Positions 16,925-24,372 of a DNA stretch of 64,000 nt are shown here, in pieces. The translations under genes were made by a program, and so were the position numbers. This DNA is from an uncultured Eubacteriales bacterium (GTDB taxonomy: Bacteria; Bacillota; Clostridia; Oscillospirales; Acutalibacteraceae). Positions within the stretch are counted from its first letter, which is position 1, and each line of letters opens with the position of its first letter. The notes under the pieces are model-generated. The model worked only from the letters and a program-made list of their open reading frames with translations. It did not search any database and was not told the origin of the DNA. The DNA is taken from positions 214,397 through 278,396 of the forward strand of contig CAJUDG010000003.1 in NCBI GenBank assembly GCA_910584745.1. Reading direction: 5' to 3'.

Positions 16925-19039
16925 ATGAAGATACCAGAGGACTACCCAATGCGCGTGTACGCCGGATGGCTGGGAAAGGTCATAGGCATACGGCTGGGCG
17001 CACCTATAGAGGGCTGGACCTATGAGATGATAAAAAACACCTTCGGAGAGTTAGACGGATATCCCGTCAGCTATAAGAACTTTGCCGCCGATGACGACAG
17101 CAACGGCCCGCTTTTCTTCATCCGCGCCCTGGAGGACTGCGGGGATATTGAGAAGTTTGACTCCCAGGACGTGGCGAACGCGCTTTTGAACTATGCCCCC
17201 TTTGAGCACGGCTTTTTCTGGTGGGGCGGCTATGGGATCTCTACGGAGCACACAGCATATCTGAACCTTAGAAATGGTATTACTGCCCCCAGAAGCGGCA
17301 GTATTGAGCAAAACGGCTCCGCCATGGCCGAGCAGATAGGCGGACAGATATTTATCGACCCATGGGGACTTGTGGCCCCGGGGAACCCGGAGCTTGCCGC
17401 AGAGCTGGCGGAAAAGGCCGCCAGCGTAACTCATGGGGGCAACGGCGTATACGGCGGGGTTTTCATCGCCTGCTGCATAAGCCTTGCCTTTGTGGAAAGA
17501 AATATCCGCACGGTGATGGAAAAGGCTCTGAAGTTTATTCCTGCCGGCTGTGAGTACACCCGGGTTGTCCGGGCGGTTATGGACTTTCATGACAGAAATC
17601 CAGAGGACTGGCGGGCCTGCTTTGCTTTTCTGTACGATAACTTTGGATATGACAGATACCCAGGGAACTGTCATATTATACCTAATGCCGGAGTTATCGC
17701 CCTTGCGCTGCTCTATGGCCGGGGGAGCTATTCCGACACTATAAACATCTGTAACATGTGCGGCTGGGATACAGACTGCAATGTTGGCAACGCAGGGTGC
17801 ATAATGGGGGTGCTTGTTGGCATAGAGGGCATAGACCATGGGAAATATGCAGTTCCTGTCAACGACTTCCTGGCATCCTCAAGTGTTATAGGCTCCCTGA
17901 ACGCTACAGACCTGCCCTATGGGGCCAGTTACTTCGCAAGGCTTGGCTATAGACTGGCAGGTCAGGAGCCGCCAAAGGGGTGGAAGGAGATCCTCGAGTG
18001 CCCCATGGACAGCTGCCATTTCGAGTACCCCACAAGCACCCACGCAATACGCGGCAGGAGCCAGAGCCGCTTTTACATACGAAACACTGACGAAAAGGCT
18101 CATACCGGCTCGCGTTCCCTGAAAATAACTGTCTTTAACGGCGGGCCGGGCCAGGAGCACTGTTTTTATAAGCAGACCTACTACGGTCCGGAGGATTTTG
18201 ACGATTCCCGGTATGACCCTTGCTTTTCGCCCCTATGCTACCCTGGGCAGACGGTGCGCATGTGGGTCCTGCTGGAACCCGCCGTGAACGGAGCCGAGGT
18301 TTTTGCCCGGCCATATATAAAGCTGGGAATAAGCGGGGAGATGCTGCGGGGTGAGAGGGTAAGCGGTGCCGGATGGAAGGAGCTCTCCATCACAGTACCC
18401 GCAGGGCTCTCCGACAGGGTGCAGGAGACCGGCCTGATACTCTCCAGCACCACAGTCGGGCCGATAACAGCCTATCTCGACGATCTCAGCTATGAAGGCC
18501 AGCCGGACTATAGGATTGATTTCGACAGGGAGCCCATGGCTGTGTGGAATAACCTGCACCAGGAGGTGCACCAATTCTCGCGGCTGAAGGGTCACACATA
18601 CCTTGATGGCAGTTGGCTGAGCCTATCCTGCGGCGATTTTGGAGAGATGTACACAGGACGGCACGATTGGAGTAACTACAGCTTTGAGGGCGTTTTAAAG
18701 CCCATCACAGGAGGAGAGTGCTACTTAAATGTCCGTGTCCAGGGAGCCATGCGCTCATATGCGGCAGGTTTCTCCGGCGGACGGCTGGTGCTGGACAAGA
18801 ATTACTACGGCTATGACACTCTCTGCGCCAAGGATTTTCACCTTGAGCCCGGCAGAGAGTATAAGATAGAGGTCACAGTCTGCGGGGATCTTATTCGAGT
18901 GTTTGTGGACGGTGAGAAGTTCATAGAGCATAGGGACACGGATTCGCCGCTGCTTACCGGCTCGGTAGGTGTGTCCGTGCGCGGCGGAAGCCACTGCCTT
19001 TATAAAGGCCTTTCGGTAAGGGGGAGCGATGAAACATGA
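16925..19039 (+). CDS. ADP-ribosylglycohydrolase-family protein with C-terminal beta-sandwich extension
   Basis: A 704-aa protein. Residues 1-340 form an ADP-ribosylglycohydrolase (DraG-like) alpha domain, opening RVYAGWLGKVIGIRLGAPIEGW. The metal-binding acidic cluster is DDDSN near residue 57, and the second metal motif GWDTDCNVGNAGC is near residue 280. Residues 390-704 look like two beta-sandwich modules, the last LamG/concanavalin-like (VRVQGAMRSYAAGF, VDGEKFIEH). There is no signal peptide, so it is probably cytosolic. DraG-fold enzymes cleave N- or O-glycosidic bonds to ribose. The ribokinase overlapping its stop by ATGA suggests that a ribosyl product is phosphorylated next. The natural substrate is not known. 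Confidence 0.85.
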   Translation: MKIPEDYPMRVYAGWLGKVIGIRLGAPIEGWTYEMIKNTFGELDGYPVSYKNFAADDDSNGPLFFIRALEDCGDIEKFDSQDVANALLNYAPFEHGFFWWGGYGISTEHTAYLNLRNGITAPRSGSIEQNGSAMAEQIGGQIFIDPWGLVAPGNPELAAELAEKAASVTHGGNGVYGGVFIACCISLAFVERNIRTVMEKALKFIPAGCEYTRVVRAVMDFHDRNPEDWRACFAFLYDNFGYDRYPGNCHIIPNAGVIALALLYGRGSYSDTINICNMCGWDTDCNVGNAGCIMGVLVGIEGIDHGKYAVPVNDFLASSSVIGSLNATDLPYGASYFARLGYRLAGQEPPKGWKEILECPMDSCHFEYPTSTHAIRGRSQSRFYIRNTDEKAHTGSRSLKITVFNGGPGQEHCFYKQTYYGPEDFDDSRYDPCFSPLCYPGQTVRMWVLLEPAVNGAEVFARPYIKLGISGEMLRGERVSGAGWKELSITVPAGLSDRVQETGLILSSTTVGPITAYLDDLSYEGQPDYRIDFDREPMAVWNNLHQEVHQFSRLKGHTYLDGSWLSLSCGDFGEMYTGRHDWSNYSFEGVLKPITGGECYLNVRVQGAMRSYAAGFSGGRLVLDKNYYGYDTLCAKDFHLEPGREYKIEVTVCGDLIRVFVDGEKFIEHRDTDSPLLTGSVGVSVRGGSHCLYKGLSVRGSDET

Positions 19040-19971
19040 AAAAAGTTCTGGTGATAGGCAGCCTTAACTGCGACTACGTTATAAATCTGCCCAAAATGCC
19101 TGAGACAGGTGAGACTCTGCTATGCGGGGGCTACGAGTTGGTTCCCGGCGGGAAGGGGGCCAATCAGGCCTATACTCTGGGAAAGCTTGGCGGGTCTGCG
19201 GCAATGCTGGGCGCTGTGGGCGGCGACGGCCCGGGAGCTAAGCTTCTTGATAACCTCAGATCAGTGGAGGTGGATGTGTCGGGGATTAAAACCGTAACCG
19301 GCGTGAGCACCGGCACGGCCTTTATATTCGTGGACAGCTCCGGCTCCAACAGCATAATCGTAGCCCAGGGGGCCAACCTGCGGGTGGACGAGGAGTATAT
19401 CAGGGAGAACGACCGGCTGCTTAGAGAGTGCGATATAGTTCTCTTACAGCTGGAGATACCCATAGAGACGGTGCTCTATGCCGCAAAAAGGGCCAAGGGA
19501 CTGGGCAAGACGGTGATATTGGACCCGGCCCCGGCCCGGCCTGACCTGCCCCGGGAGCTCTACCGGTGGGTGGACTATATCAAGCCCAATGAGGTGGAGC
19601 TGGGAATGCTCTTGGGTGACAGCGAAGCGCAGAACTCACTGGATGAATCTACGGCCATATTGCAGGGCTTGGGAGTCAAAAACGTGGTGGTGACCCTGGG
19701 AGAGAGAGGCGCGTTCCTCCGGGAGGAGAACGGCCTTACCCGGGCTTTCCCGCCGGTATCAGGCCTGCGGGTGGTGGATACCACCGCCGCCGGGGACAGC
19801 TTCACCGCCGCCCTGGCCTACGGGCTCTCGGCGGGCAGCGGCCTGCACGAGGCGTTGGAGCTTGCCATATGCGTCTCGGGGCTTGCGGTCACGAAGAAGG
19901 GGGCGCAGACTTCTATCCCGGATATGGCCGAGGTACGGGCATATATGCAGGCACATAATAAAAAGCTATAA
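19036..19971 (+). CDS. rbsK: Ribokinase (PfkB family)
   Basis: Phosphorylates ribose at O5 with ATP. The 311-aa protein has the family signatures PGGKGANQA near residue 40, the NPNE-like KPNEVELGMLLG, and the catalytic DTTAAGDSFTAAL near residue 255; AAGD is the form in Escherichia coli RbsK. Its ATG overlaps the stop of the DraG-fold gene (ATGA), indicating translational coupling and a joint pathway. No ribose transporter or rbsD is beside it. A related sugar or nucleoside as substrate is possible. Confidence 0.88.
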   Translation: MKKVLVIGSLNCDYVINLPKMPETGETLLCGGYELVPGGKGANQAYTLGKLGGSAAMLGAVGGDGPGAKLLDNLRSVEVDVSGIKTVTGVSTGTAFIFVDSSGSNSIIVAQGANLRVDEEYIRENDRLLRECDIVLLQLEIPIETVLYAAKRAKGLGKTVILDPAPARPDLPRELYRWVDYIKPNEVELGMLLGDSEAQNSLDESTAILQGLGVKNVVVTLGERGAFLREENGLTRAFPPVSGLRVVDTTAAGDSFTAALAYGLSAGSGLHEALELAICVSGLAVTKKGAQTSIPDMAEVRAYMQAHNKKL

Positions 19972-19984
19972 AGACAAAAAGAGC

Positions 19985-20024
19985 CCCGCAGTGTGGTGGA
20001 AAAGCCATACTGCGGGTCCTTTTT
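19985..20024. terminator. Bidirectional terminator between ribokinase and DUF4179 genes
   Basis: A 12-bp stem (CCCGCAGTGTGG with CCATACTGCGGG, one wobble pair, loop eight) is flanked by TCCTTTTT on the plus side and by CTCTTTTTG on the minus side, so it can end both convergent transcripts. Confidence 0.88.
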
Positions 20025-20026
20025 GC

Positions 20027-21157
20027 CTATTTAACTATGCCTGCCGCATACTCGGCTATCGGAATATGCTGGAGCTCATCGTCCAGATAGCCCTCCGTTA
20101 CAGCCGCATCGCCGGTTTCCAGGTCGATGGTAAACTCCCCGAAAACAACTGTACCGCCGGTTTGCTCCCTGTAAATGGTTACGATGACCTTCTCCGCGCC
20201 GTCAGGCGGGCCGGTAAACGAGCATTTCTGTATGGCGGTATCGCCTGTGGTATACCTGCCGTCGCCGAAATCGCCGTATTCCCGCAGGTCACCCCCCAGG
20301 TCCTGGCCGCTGCTGGTGCGCGCCCTGGCGCTGACTCCGGCCATGTCAAAATAGGGGTAGGAGATATCAACGCCGAGCTTGCTGGGCGAAAGGCTCCAGC
20401 TTAGCAGCTTCAAGCCGTCGATCTCAACATTCTGCACCGAAGTCTGCCGGTTATGGCCGGTATTCGCCTCAAGGTCAAAGCCGAGACTTACCGGCTCTAT
20501 GGAGATGACCTGCCCGGCCACAGTTTCCCCGGCGCGCCCACAGAGATTTCCGATGGCGGCCTCCACGCGGACGGGAGCGCTCTGATCTGTTCCCTCCGGC
20601 AGCCTGACCTGTATGGGGACGCTCTCAAAATAAGCGCCATTTCGGGTGAAAACAGGCAGACTATAGCCAAGTCCCGCGCTCTCGCCGTTTATTATAACGC
20701 TCCACCCGGGAGCGCCATTTTGATCTGCGGATTCTTCTGTGTACAGCGTCTCCATTTTCAGAAGCTTACTGTCCTTTGGCTGCAAACGCATGGCAAAGAA
20801 AATATACTCCCCGTCGCAGTACGCCTCTGTGACCGTTGCGATGTACTGGCTGTTTTCGCCGCTTTCCCCGATGCTCTGCACCATCCCCTCATAGCTGGGG
20901 GCGTTGGAGCCCAGGGAGTTCAGCTGACGGAACACCTGGCCGATTATGGGCAGGCTCTCTGCAAAGGCCGGGAAGGCCGCGTTTACAAAGAGCAGGACCG
21001 CCGCCGCAAACATGAAGGATGCCGCCAGGGCCCCGGCCCTTCCAAGCCAAACCACATTGCCGCGCTTTTTATGCGCCGGTCCCTGTGCGGCCTCTATAAG
21101 CTCCTGGTCGATATAGGTAATGCCCTCGAACAGGCGGATACTGTCAATCTTCTGCAT
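20027..21157 (-). CDS. DUF4179-type membrane-anchored anti-sigma-like protein
   Basis: A 376-aa protein with a short cytosolic N-terminus (MQKIDSIRLFEGITYIDQELI), one membrane helix at about residues 45-65 (LAASFMFAAAVLLFVNAAF) and a large extracellular beta-rich domain. This layout and its position right after an ECF sigma gene fit the DUF4179 anti-sigma-like family. The start at 21157 has AAGGAGG nine bases upstream and overlaps the sigma gene by 14 bp, so the pair is coupled. It probably holds the sigma factor at the membrane until an envelope signal arrives; the signal is unknown. Confidence 0.85.
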   Translation of the reverse strand: MQKIDSIRLFEGITYIDQELIEAAQGPAHKKRGNVVWLGRAGALAASFMFAAAVLLFVNAAFPAFAESLPIIGQVFRQLNSLGSNAPSYEGMVQSIGESGENSQYIATVTEAYCDGEYIFFAMRLQPKDSKLLKMETLYTEESADQNGAPGWSVIINGESAGLGYSLPVFTRNGAYFESVPIQVRLPEGTDQSAPVRVEAAIGNLCGRAGETVAGQVISIEPVSLGFDLEANTGHNRQTSVQNVEIDGLKLLSWSLSPSKLGVDISYPYFDMAGVSARARTSSGQDLGGDLREYGDFGDGRYTTGDTAIQKCSFTGPPDGAEKVIVTIYREQTGGTVVFGEFTIDLETGDAAVTEGYLDDELQHIPIAEYAAGIVK

Positions 21158-21710
21158 TAAAAATGCCCTCCTTTTCCAGAAATTTTTTAAGCGACAGCCG
21201 CAGCCGGTACATCCTTTGAGCAAGCTTTTTTGGAGCTATGCCGCACTCCTCGGCCAGCTCATTCAGCGGGACGGCGTACCAGTACCGGCGCACGAACAGG
21301 ACCCGGTCGTCGTTGGGCAGCGACCTCAGCCACTGGCTGATGGCCTCTCCCAGTTCCGCGCTCTCCACCTCCCTCTCAACTAGCATCAGGGAGGGTACGG
21401 CGTCCTCCAGCTCGCTCAGCGCCTGTTCCACGCCGTTGTACCGCTTCTGCCGGTGGTTTCTGCGCCACAGGCTGACTGAGATATTCCGCACTATCCTGCC
21501 AAGCCAAGGCCGAAGCTTTTCCGGGCGCTGGGGCGGTATCAGGTTCCAGGCCTGATATAGCGTCTCGTTGACGCACTCCTTGGCGTCCTCGCCGTTGGAC
21601 AAGAGGCTCATGGCCACAGCCAGGCAGAAGGAGCCGTACCTGCACTGGGTCTGCGCTATGGCGGCCTCGTCCCGCCGCCAGTACAGCTCCACGATTTCCC
21701 GATCGTCCAT
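21144..21710 (-). CDS. ECF-type RNA polymerase sigma factor
   Basis: A 188-aa sigma-70 family protein with region 2 (about residues 8-75; EDAKECVNETLYQAWNLIPP, then LRPWLGRIVRNISVSLWRR) and region 4 (about residues 125-175; LPNDDRVLFVRRYWYAVPLNELAEECGI helix-turn-helix). Regions 1 and 3 are missing, as in extracytoplasmic function factors. RBS AAAGGAG precedes the ATG. It is coupled to the DUF4179 partner downstream. I could not identify a matching autoregulated promoter with confidence. Confidence 0.92.
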   Translation of the reverse strand: MDDREIVELYWRRDEAAIAQTQCRYGSFCLAVAMSLLSNGEDAKECVNETLYQAWNLIPPQRPEKLRPWLGRIVRNISVSLWRRNHRQKRYNGVEQALSELEDAVPSLMLVEREVESAELGEAISQWLRSLPNDDRVLFVRRYWYAVPLNELAEECGIAPKKLAQRMYRLRLSLKKFLEKEGIFNAED

Positions 21711-21828
21711 CTGCTCTCTCCTTTCACTGCGGTTTTTTGAGGGCCCTCATCTATTAACTCGCCGTCTGCGGAGAAATATTGCGCCGGGTCTACAAATTAT
21801 TTTGCCGTATGAAAACCACAGGAAAACG

Positions 21829-21841
21829 GCGCCAAAGGCGC
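21829..21841 (-). terminator. Short hairpin after the BlaI-like gene
   Basis: GCGCC-TTT-GGCGC on the minus strand directly after the stop codon, followed by CGTTTT. The stem is only five pairs, so this is tentative. Confidence 0.35.
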
Positions 21842-21843
21842 GC

Positions 21844-22257
21844 TTACTCCCGCACCTGGCGCCGCTTCCTTATCACCTGCTCTATCCCGTCGAGCACCGG
21901 CTCCAGGTCGGCGCCGGGGGACAGGTCAAAGAGCGATGAAAGTATGTCCGGTATGTCCATCGGCGTATAGCCCTGGGCCGAGCGCACCTGCAAGGCCAGA
22001 AACTCGTTTCTGGACACGGTGGGTGCATAGCGCCGGGCATTCTTTCTGCCGATGCCGCCGTTGTCAATGGGGACCAGATACCCCTTGGCAATGAGCTCGT
22101 TTGCCAGCAGATGAAAGGAGTTTTTTGCAAACATGGGCTCGTCAGCGTTGGCCTTTTCCAGTATCTCCTGCTTGTTAAGGGGCCTCGAAGCCCCCCAGAG
22201 AATCTGCAGCAGGGCCAGCTCCGAGGCAGTTATGGATGAGCTTGGCAGCTTTTGCAT
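21844..22257 (-). CDS. BlaI/MecI/CopY-family transcriptional repressor
   Basis: A 137-aa winged-helix repressor: ITASELALLQILWGASRPLNKQEILEK opens the helix-turn-helix and NSFHLLANELIAKGYL forms the wing region, followed by a C-terminal dimerisation helix. RBS GAGGAGG lies before the ATG. Family members are inactivated by a BlaR1/MecR1 protease or by metal, but no BlaR1 gene is adjacent. Instead it is divergent from an ABC operon, and a 12-bp palindrome covers its own -10 box, so control of itself and possibly of the ABC operon is likely. Confidence 0.83.
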   Translation of the reverse strand: MQKLPSSSITASELALLQILWGASRPLNKQEILEKANADEPMFAKNSFHLLANELIAKGYLVPIDNGGIGRKNARRYAPTVSRNEFLALQVRSAQGYTPMDIPDILSSLFDLSPGADLEPVLDGIEQVIRKRRQVRE

Positions 22258-22286
22258 GGTCCGGCCTCCTCATAATGGATATACCA

Positions 22287-22298
22287 ATACTATAGTAT
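22287..22298. promoter_or_regulatory. Perfect 12-bp palindrome on the repressor -10 box (candidate operator)
   Basis: ATACTATAGTAT is its own reverse complement and contains the -10 hexamer (TATAGT on the minus strand). Binding by the BlaI-like protein is inference; a related half-site sequence (GTATAGT) recurs at the ABC operon -10. Confidence 0.55.
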
Positions 22299-22317
22299 AT
22301 CTTCACTTAAATGTCAA
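22289..22317 (-). promoter_or_regulatory. Promoter of the BlaI-like repressor
   Basis: Minus-strand TTGACA (22312-22317), 17 bp, TATAGT (22289-22294), about 32 bp before the ATG. Confidence 0.82.
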
Positions 22318-22351
22318 CTGAGGAAAACAGTAGAAATTTTCTATTGTATTC

Positions 22352-22380
22352 TTGACAGCACAAAGCGAATATGGTATAGT
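22352..22380 (+). promoter_or_regulatory. Promoter of the ABC transporter operon
   Basis: TTGACA (22352-22357), 17 bp, TATAGT (22375-22380). The -10 is identical to that of the divergent repressor promoter. It lies about 92 bp before the first ATG. Confidence 0.8.
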
Positions 22381-22471
22381 AAAAACATCAAAATCAGGCG
22401 GTAAATGGCAAATGAGTTCCGCTTGAATAGTATAATGAAACTACACTTGATTCAATCTGGGAGGGTTATCC

Positions 22472-23143
22472 ATGAGCGTTTTAAGCGCGGAAAAGGTCTC
22501 GTTCACATACCAAAGCAAATATCAGAAGGTACACGCCTTGGATGATGTGAGCTGTGAGTTCGAGCTGGGGAAGTTCTATGCGATAGTCGGGCAGTCCGGC
22601 AGCGGCAAGACCACGCTTTTGTCTATGCTGGCGGGCCTTGGGGACCCGGACGGCGGTCAGGTGGTCTCCGGCGGCAAAACCGTCCGGGAGATTGGAAGCG
22701 AACGCCATAGGCGGGAGAATGTCTCTGTCATATACCAGTCCTTCAACCTGTTCCCACACCTGACGATACTTGAGAACGTGGCCTACCCCATGAGAGTTGT
22801 ACGGGTGCCCATGCGTCAGGCCATACCACGGGCCCAGGAGCTTTTGGCCGCCGTGGGCCTTGAGGACGTGGACCCCAGAAAGCGCCCCGCCATGCTCTCC
22901 GGCGGCCAGCAGCAGAGAGTGGCAATAGCCCGGGCCCTTGCCAGCGAGGCCAAGGTGCTTCTTGCGGACGAGCCCACCGGCAACCTGGACTCTGAGAACG
23001 GGCGGAACATAATCACCCTGTTAAAGTACCTTGCGGGGGAGGAGAACCGCTGTATAATCGTCGTCACCCACGACCGGGAGATCGCCGCTCAGGCCGACGT
23101 TATCTACCGTATGCGCGACGGCAGGATAGAGAGGGAGGTATGA
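22472..23143 (+). CDS. ABC transporter ATP-binding protein (MacB/LolD type)
   Basis: A 223-aa ATPase with Walker A GQSGSGKTT near residue 39, signature LSGGQQQR near residue 140, Walker B LLADEPTGNLDS and the H-loop VVTHD. The TGNLDS form is characteristic of the MacB/LolD/FtsE group that partners FtsX-like permeases. RBS GGGAGG precedes the ATG. It is followed by two permease genes, making a three-gene operon. The role is probably peptide or lipid handling or envelope stress; drug export is an alternative. Confidence 0.93.
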   Translation: MSVLSAEKVSFTYQSKYQKVHALDDVSCEFELGKFYAIVGQSGSGKTTLLSMLAGLGDPDGGQVVSGGKTVREIGSERHRRENVSVIYQSFNLFPHLTILENVAYPMRVVRVPMRQAIPRAQELLAAVGLEDVDPRKRPAMLSGGQQQRVAIARALASEAKVLLADEPTGNLDSENGRNIITLLKYLAGEENRCIIVVTHDREIAAQADVIYRMRDGRIEREV

Positions 23144-23146
23144 CGT

Positions 23147-24361
23147 ATGCTGACATTACAGGAGACCCTATGGCAGCTTGCCCGCAACAAGGGCCGCAGC
23201 CTGATACTTCTGCTGGCCTCGGCCATGCTTGCCGGGTGCGTGGCGTTCTATATGAGCAATATCACCGCAAACGAGGAGGCTATCGAGCGGCTGGCGCAGA
23301 CCTTACCCGTGGAGGTGCGCGTGACAAACCCCTCGGCCAGCCAAGACTGGCGCATCAACATAAACGAACATAGGCACGGCAACCTTCTGTCAAGCCCATA
23401 CCTGACCGGCTTCACTTACTCCATCGACGCGGCAGGCGAGTACACAGAGGAGGCTAAGGAAGCTGTTGACTCTTTGTTCAGCGAGTGCGAAACCAAAGCT
23501 GTCAACAGCCTGGACTGCATCCGGGCCCCAGACAGTAAATTCACCTACATGGATGGGTACGATGAGACCATGTTCCAGACCGACCAGCCGGTTGGGCTTA
23601 TCGGCACGAACTTTATCGAGCGGTATGGCGTCCAGGTGGGCGACGAGATATCCCTTGATTTCTACGTCTTTGAATATATCGCCGAAGCGGGCCGCGACAG
23701 CATCCTCACATTCCTTGGAGAACAAACGGTCAAAATCGTAGGCACCTACGAATCCAATATGGAGAATAAGGACTTGCTGGTTCCTGTGGGCTGGCTGGCC
23801 GGCGTGGTGCGGAACCAGGGTGCCAAAGTGAACTACAACCAGCTGGGGGCGTACCTGAAAGACCCTCGGCAGATAAGCGTCTTCAAGGAGAGCATACAAG
23901 AGCTGGGATTCCTTGAGCCTGCTCCGGCTACTTATGAAGACTACACCGGCGCGGCACTCGTGGTGGATGACGAGCAGTACATCACCTCCGCTGAGACCTT
24001 GGGCCAGACCGTGGTGCTTTTCAGGCGCTTTCAGATACCCTTCTTCGCCCTGGCGATGTGCATGATAGTGCTGGCAATATTCCTGATAATGCGCGGCTCC
24101 CGGCGGGTGATAGCCATATCCATCTCCCTGGGACGGCCCAGGTTCCTCTGCGCCGCGGGGTGCTTCATGGCGGCGTTTATAGCGGAGTTTGCGGGCTGCG
24201 CGCTGGTGTTCCCGGCCATGATACTGATGGCGGGGCTGTCAATAAAGGGCGCTTTGATGATATGCGTGACGTTCCTGCTGTGCGCATGTGCCGGGGATGC
24301 GGTGGCGCTGCTGTTACTGCTGCGCTTCAACGCATTTAAACTGCTGACTGCGGCAGAATAG
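23147..24361 (+). CDS. FtsX-like ABC transporter permease (first subunit)
   Basis: A 404-aa permease with one N-terminal helix (SLILLLASAMLAGCVAFYMSN, about residues 20-40), a long extracellular domain to about residue 285, and three C-terminal helices (FFALAMCMIVLAIFLIM onward), the MacB/FtsX topology. RBS GGGAGG overlaps the end of the ATPase gene, four bases away. The extracellular domain is not recognisable to me beyond the general MacB-core position. Confidence 0.85.
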   Translation: MLTLQETLWQLARNKGRSLILLLASAMLAGCVAFYMSNITANEEAIERLAQTLPVEVRVTNPSASQDWRININEHRHGNLLSSPYLTGFTYSIDAAGEYTEEAKEAVDSLFSECETKAVNSLDCIRAPDSKFTYMDGYDETMFQTDQPVGLIGTNFIERYGVQVGDEISLDFYVFEYIAEAGRDSILTFLGEQTVKIVGTYESNMENKDLLVPVGWLAGVVRNQGAKVNYNQLGAYLKDPRQISVFKESIQELGFLEPAPATYEDYTGAALVVDDEQYITSAETLGQTVVLFRRFQIPFFALAMCMIVLAIFLIMRGSRRVIAISISLGRPRFLCAAGCFMAAFIAEFAGCALVFPAMILMAGLSIKGALMICVTFLLCACAGDAVALLLLLRFNAFKLLTAAE

Positions 24362-24372
24362 GAGGTAGTAAA

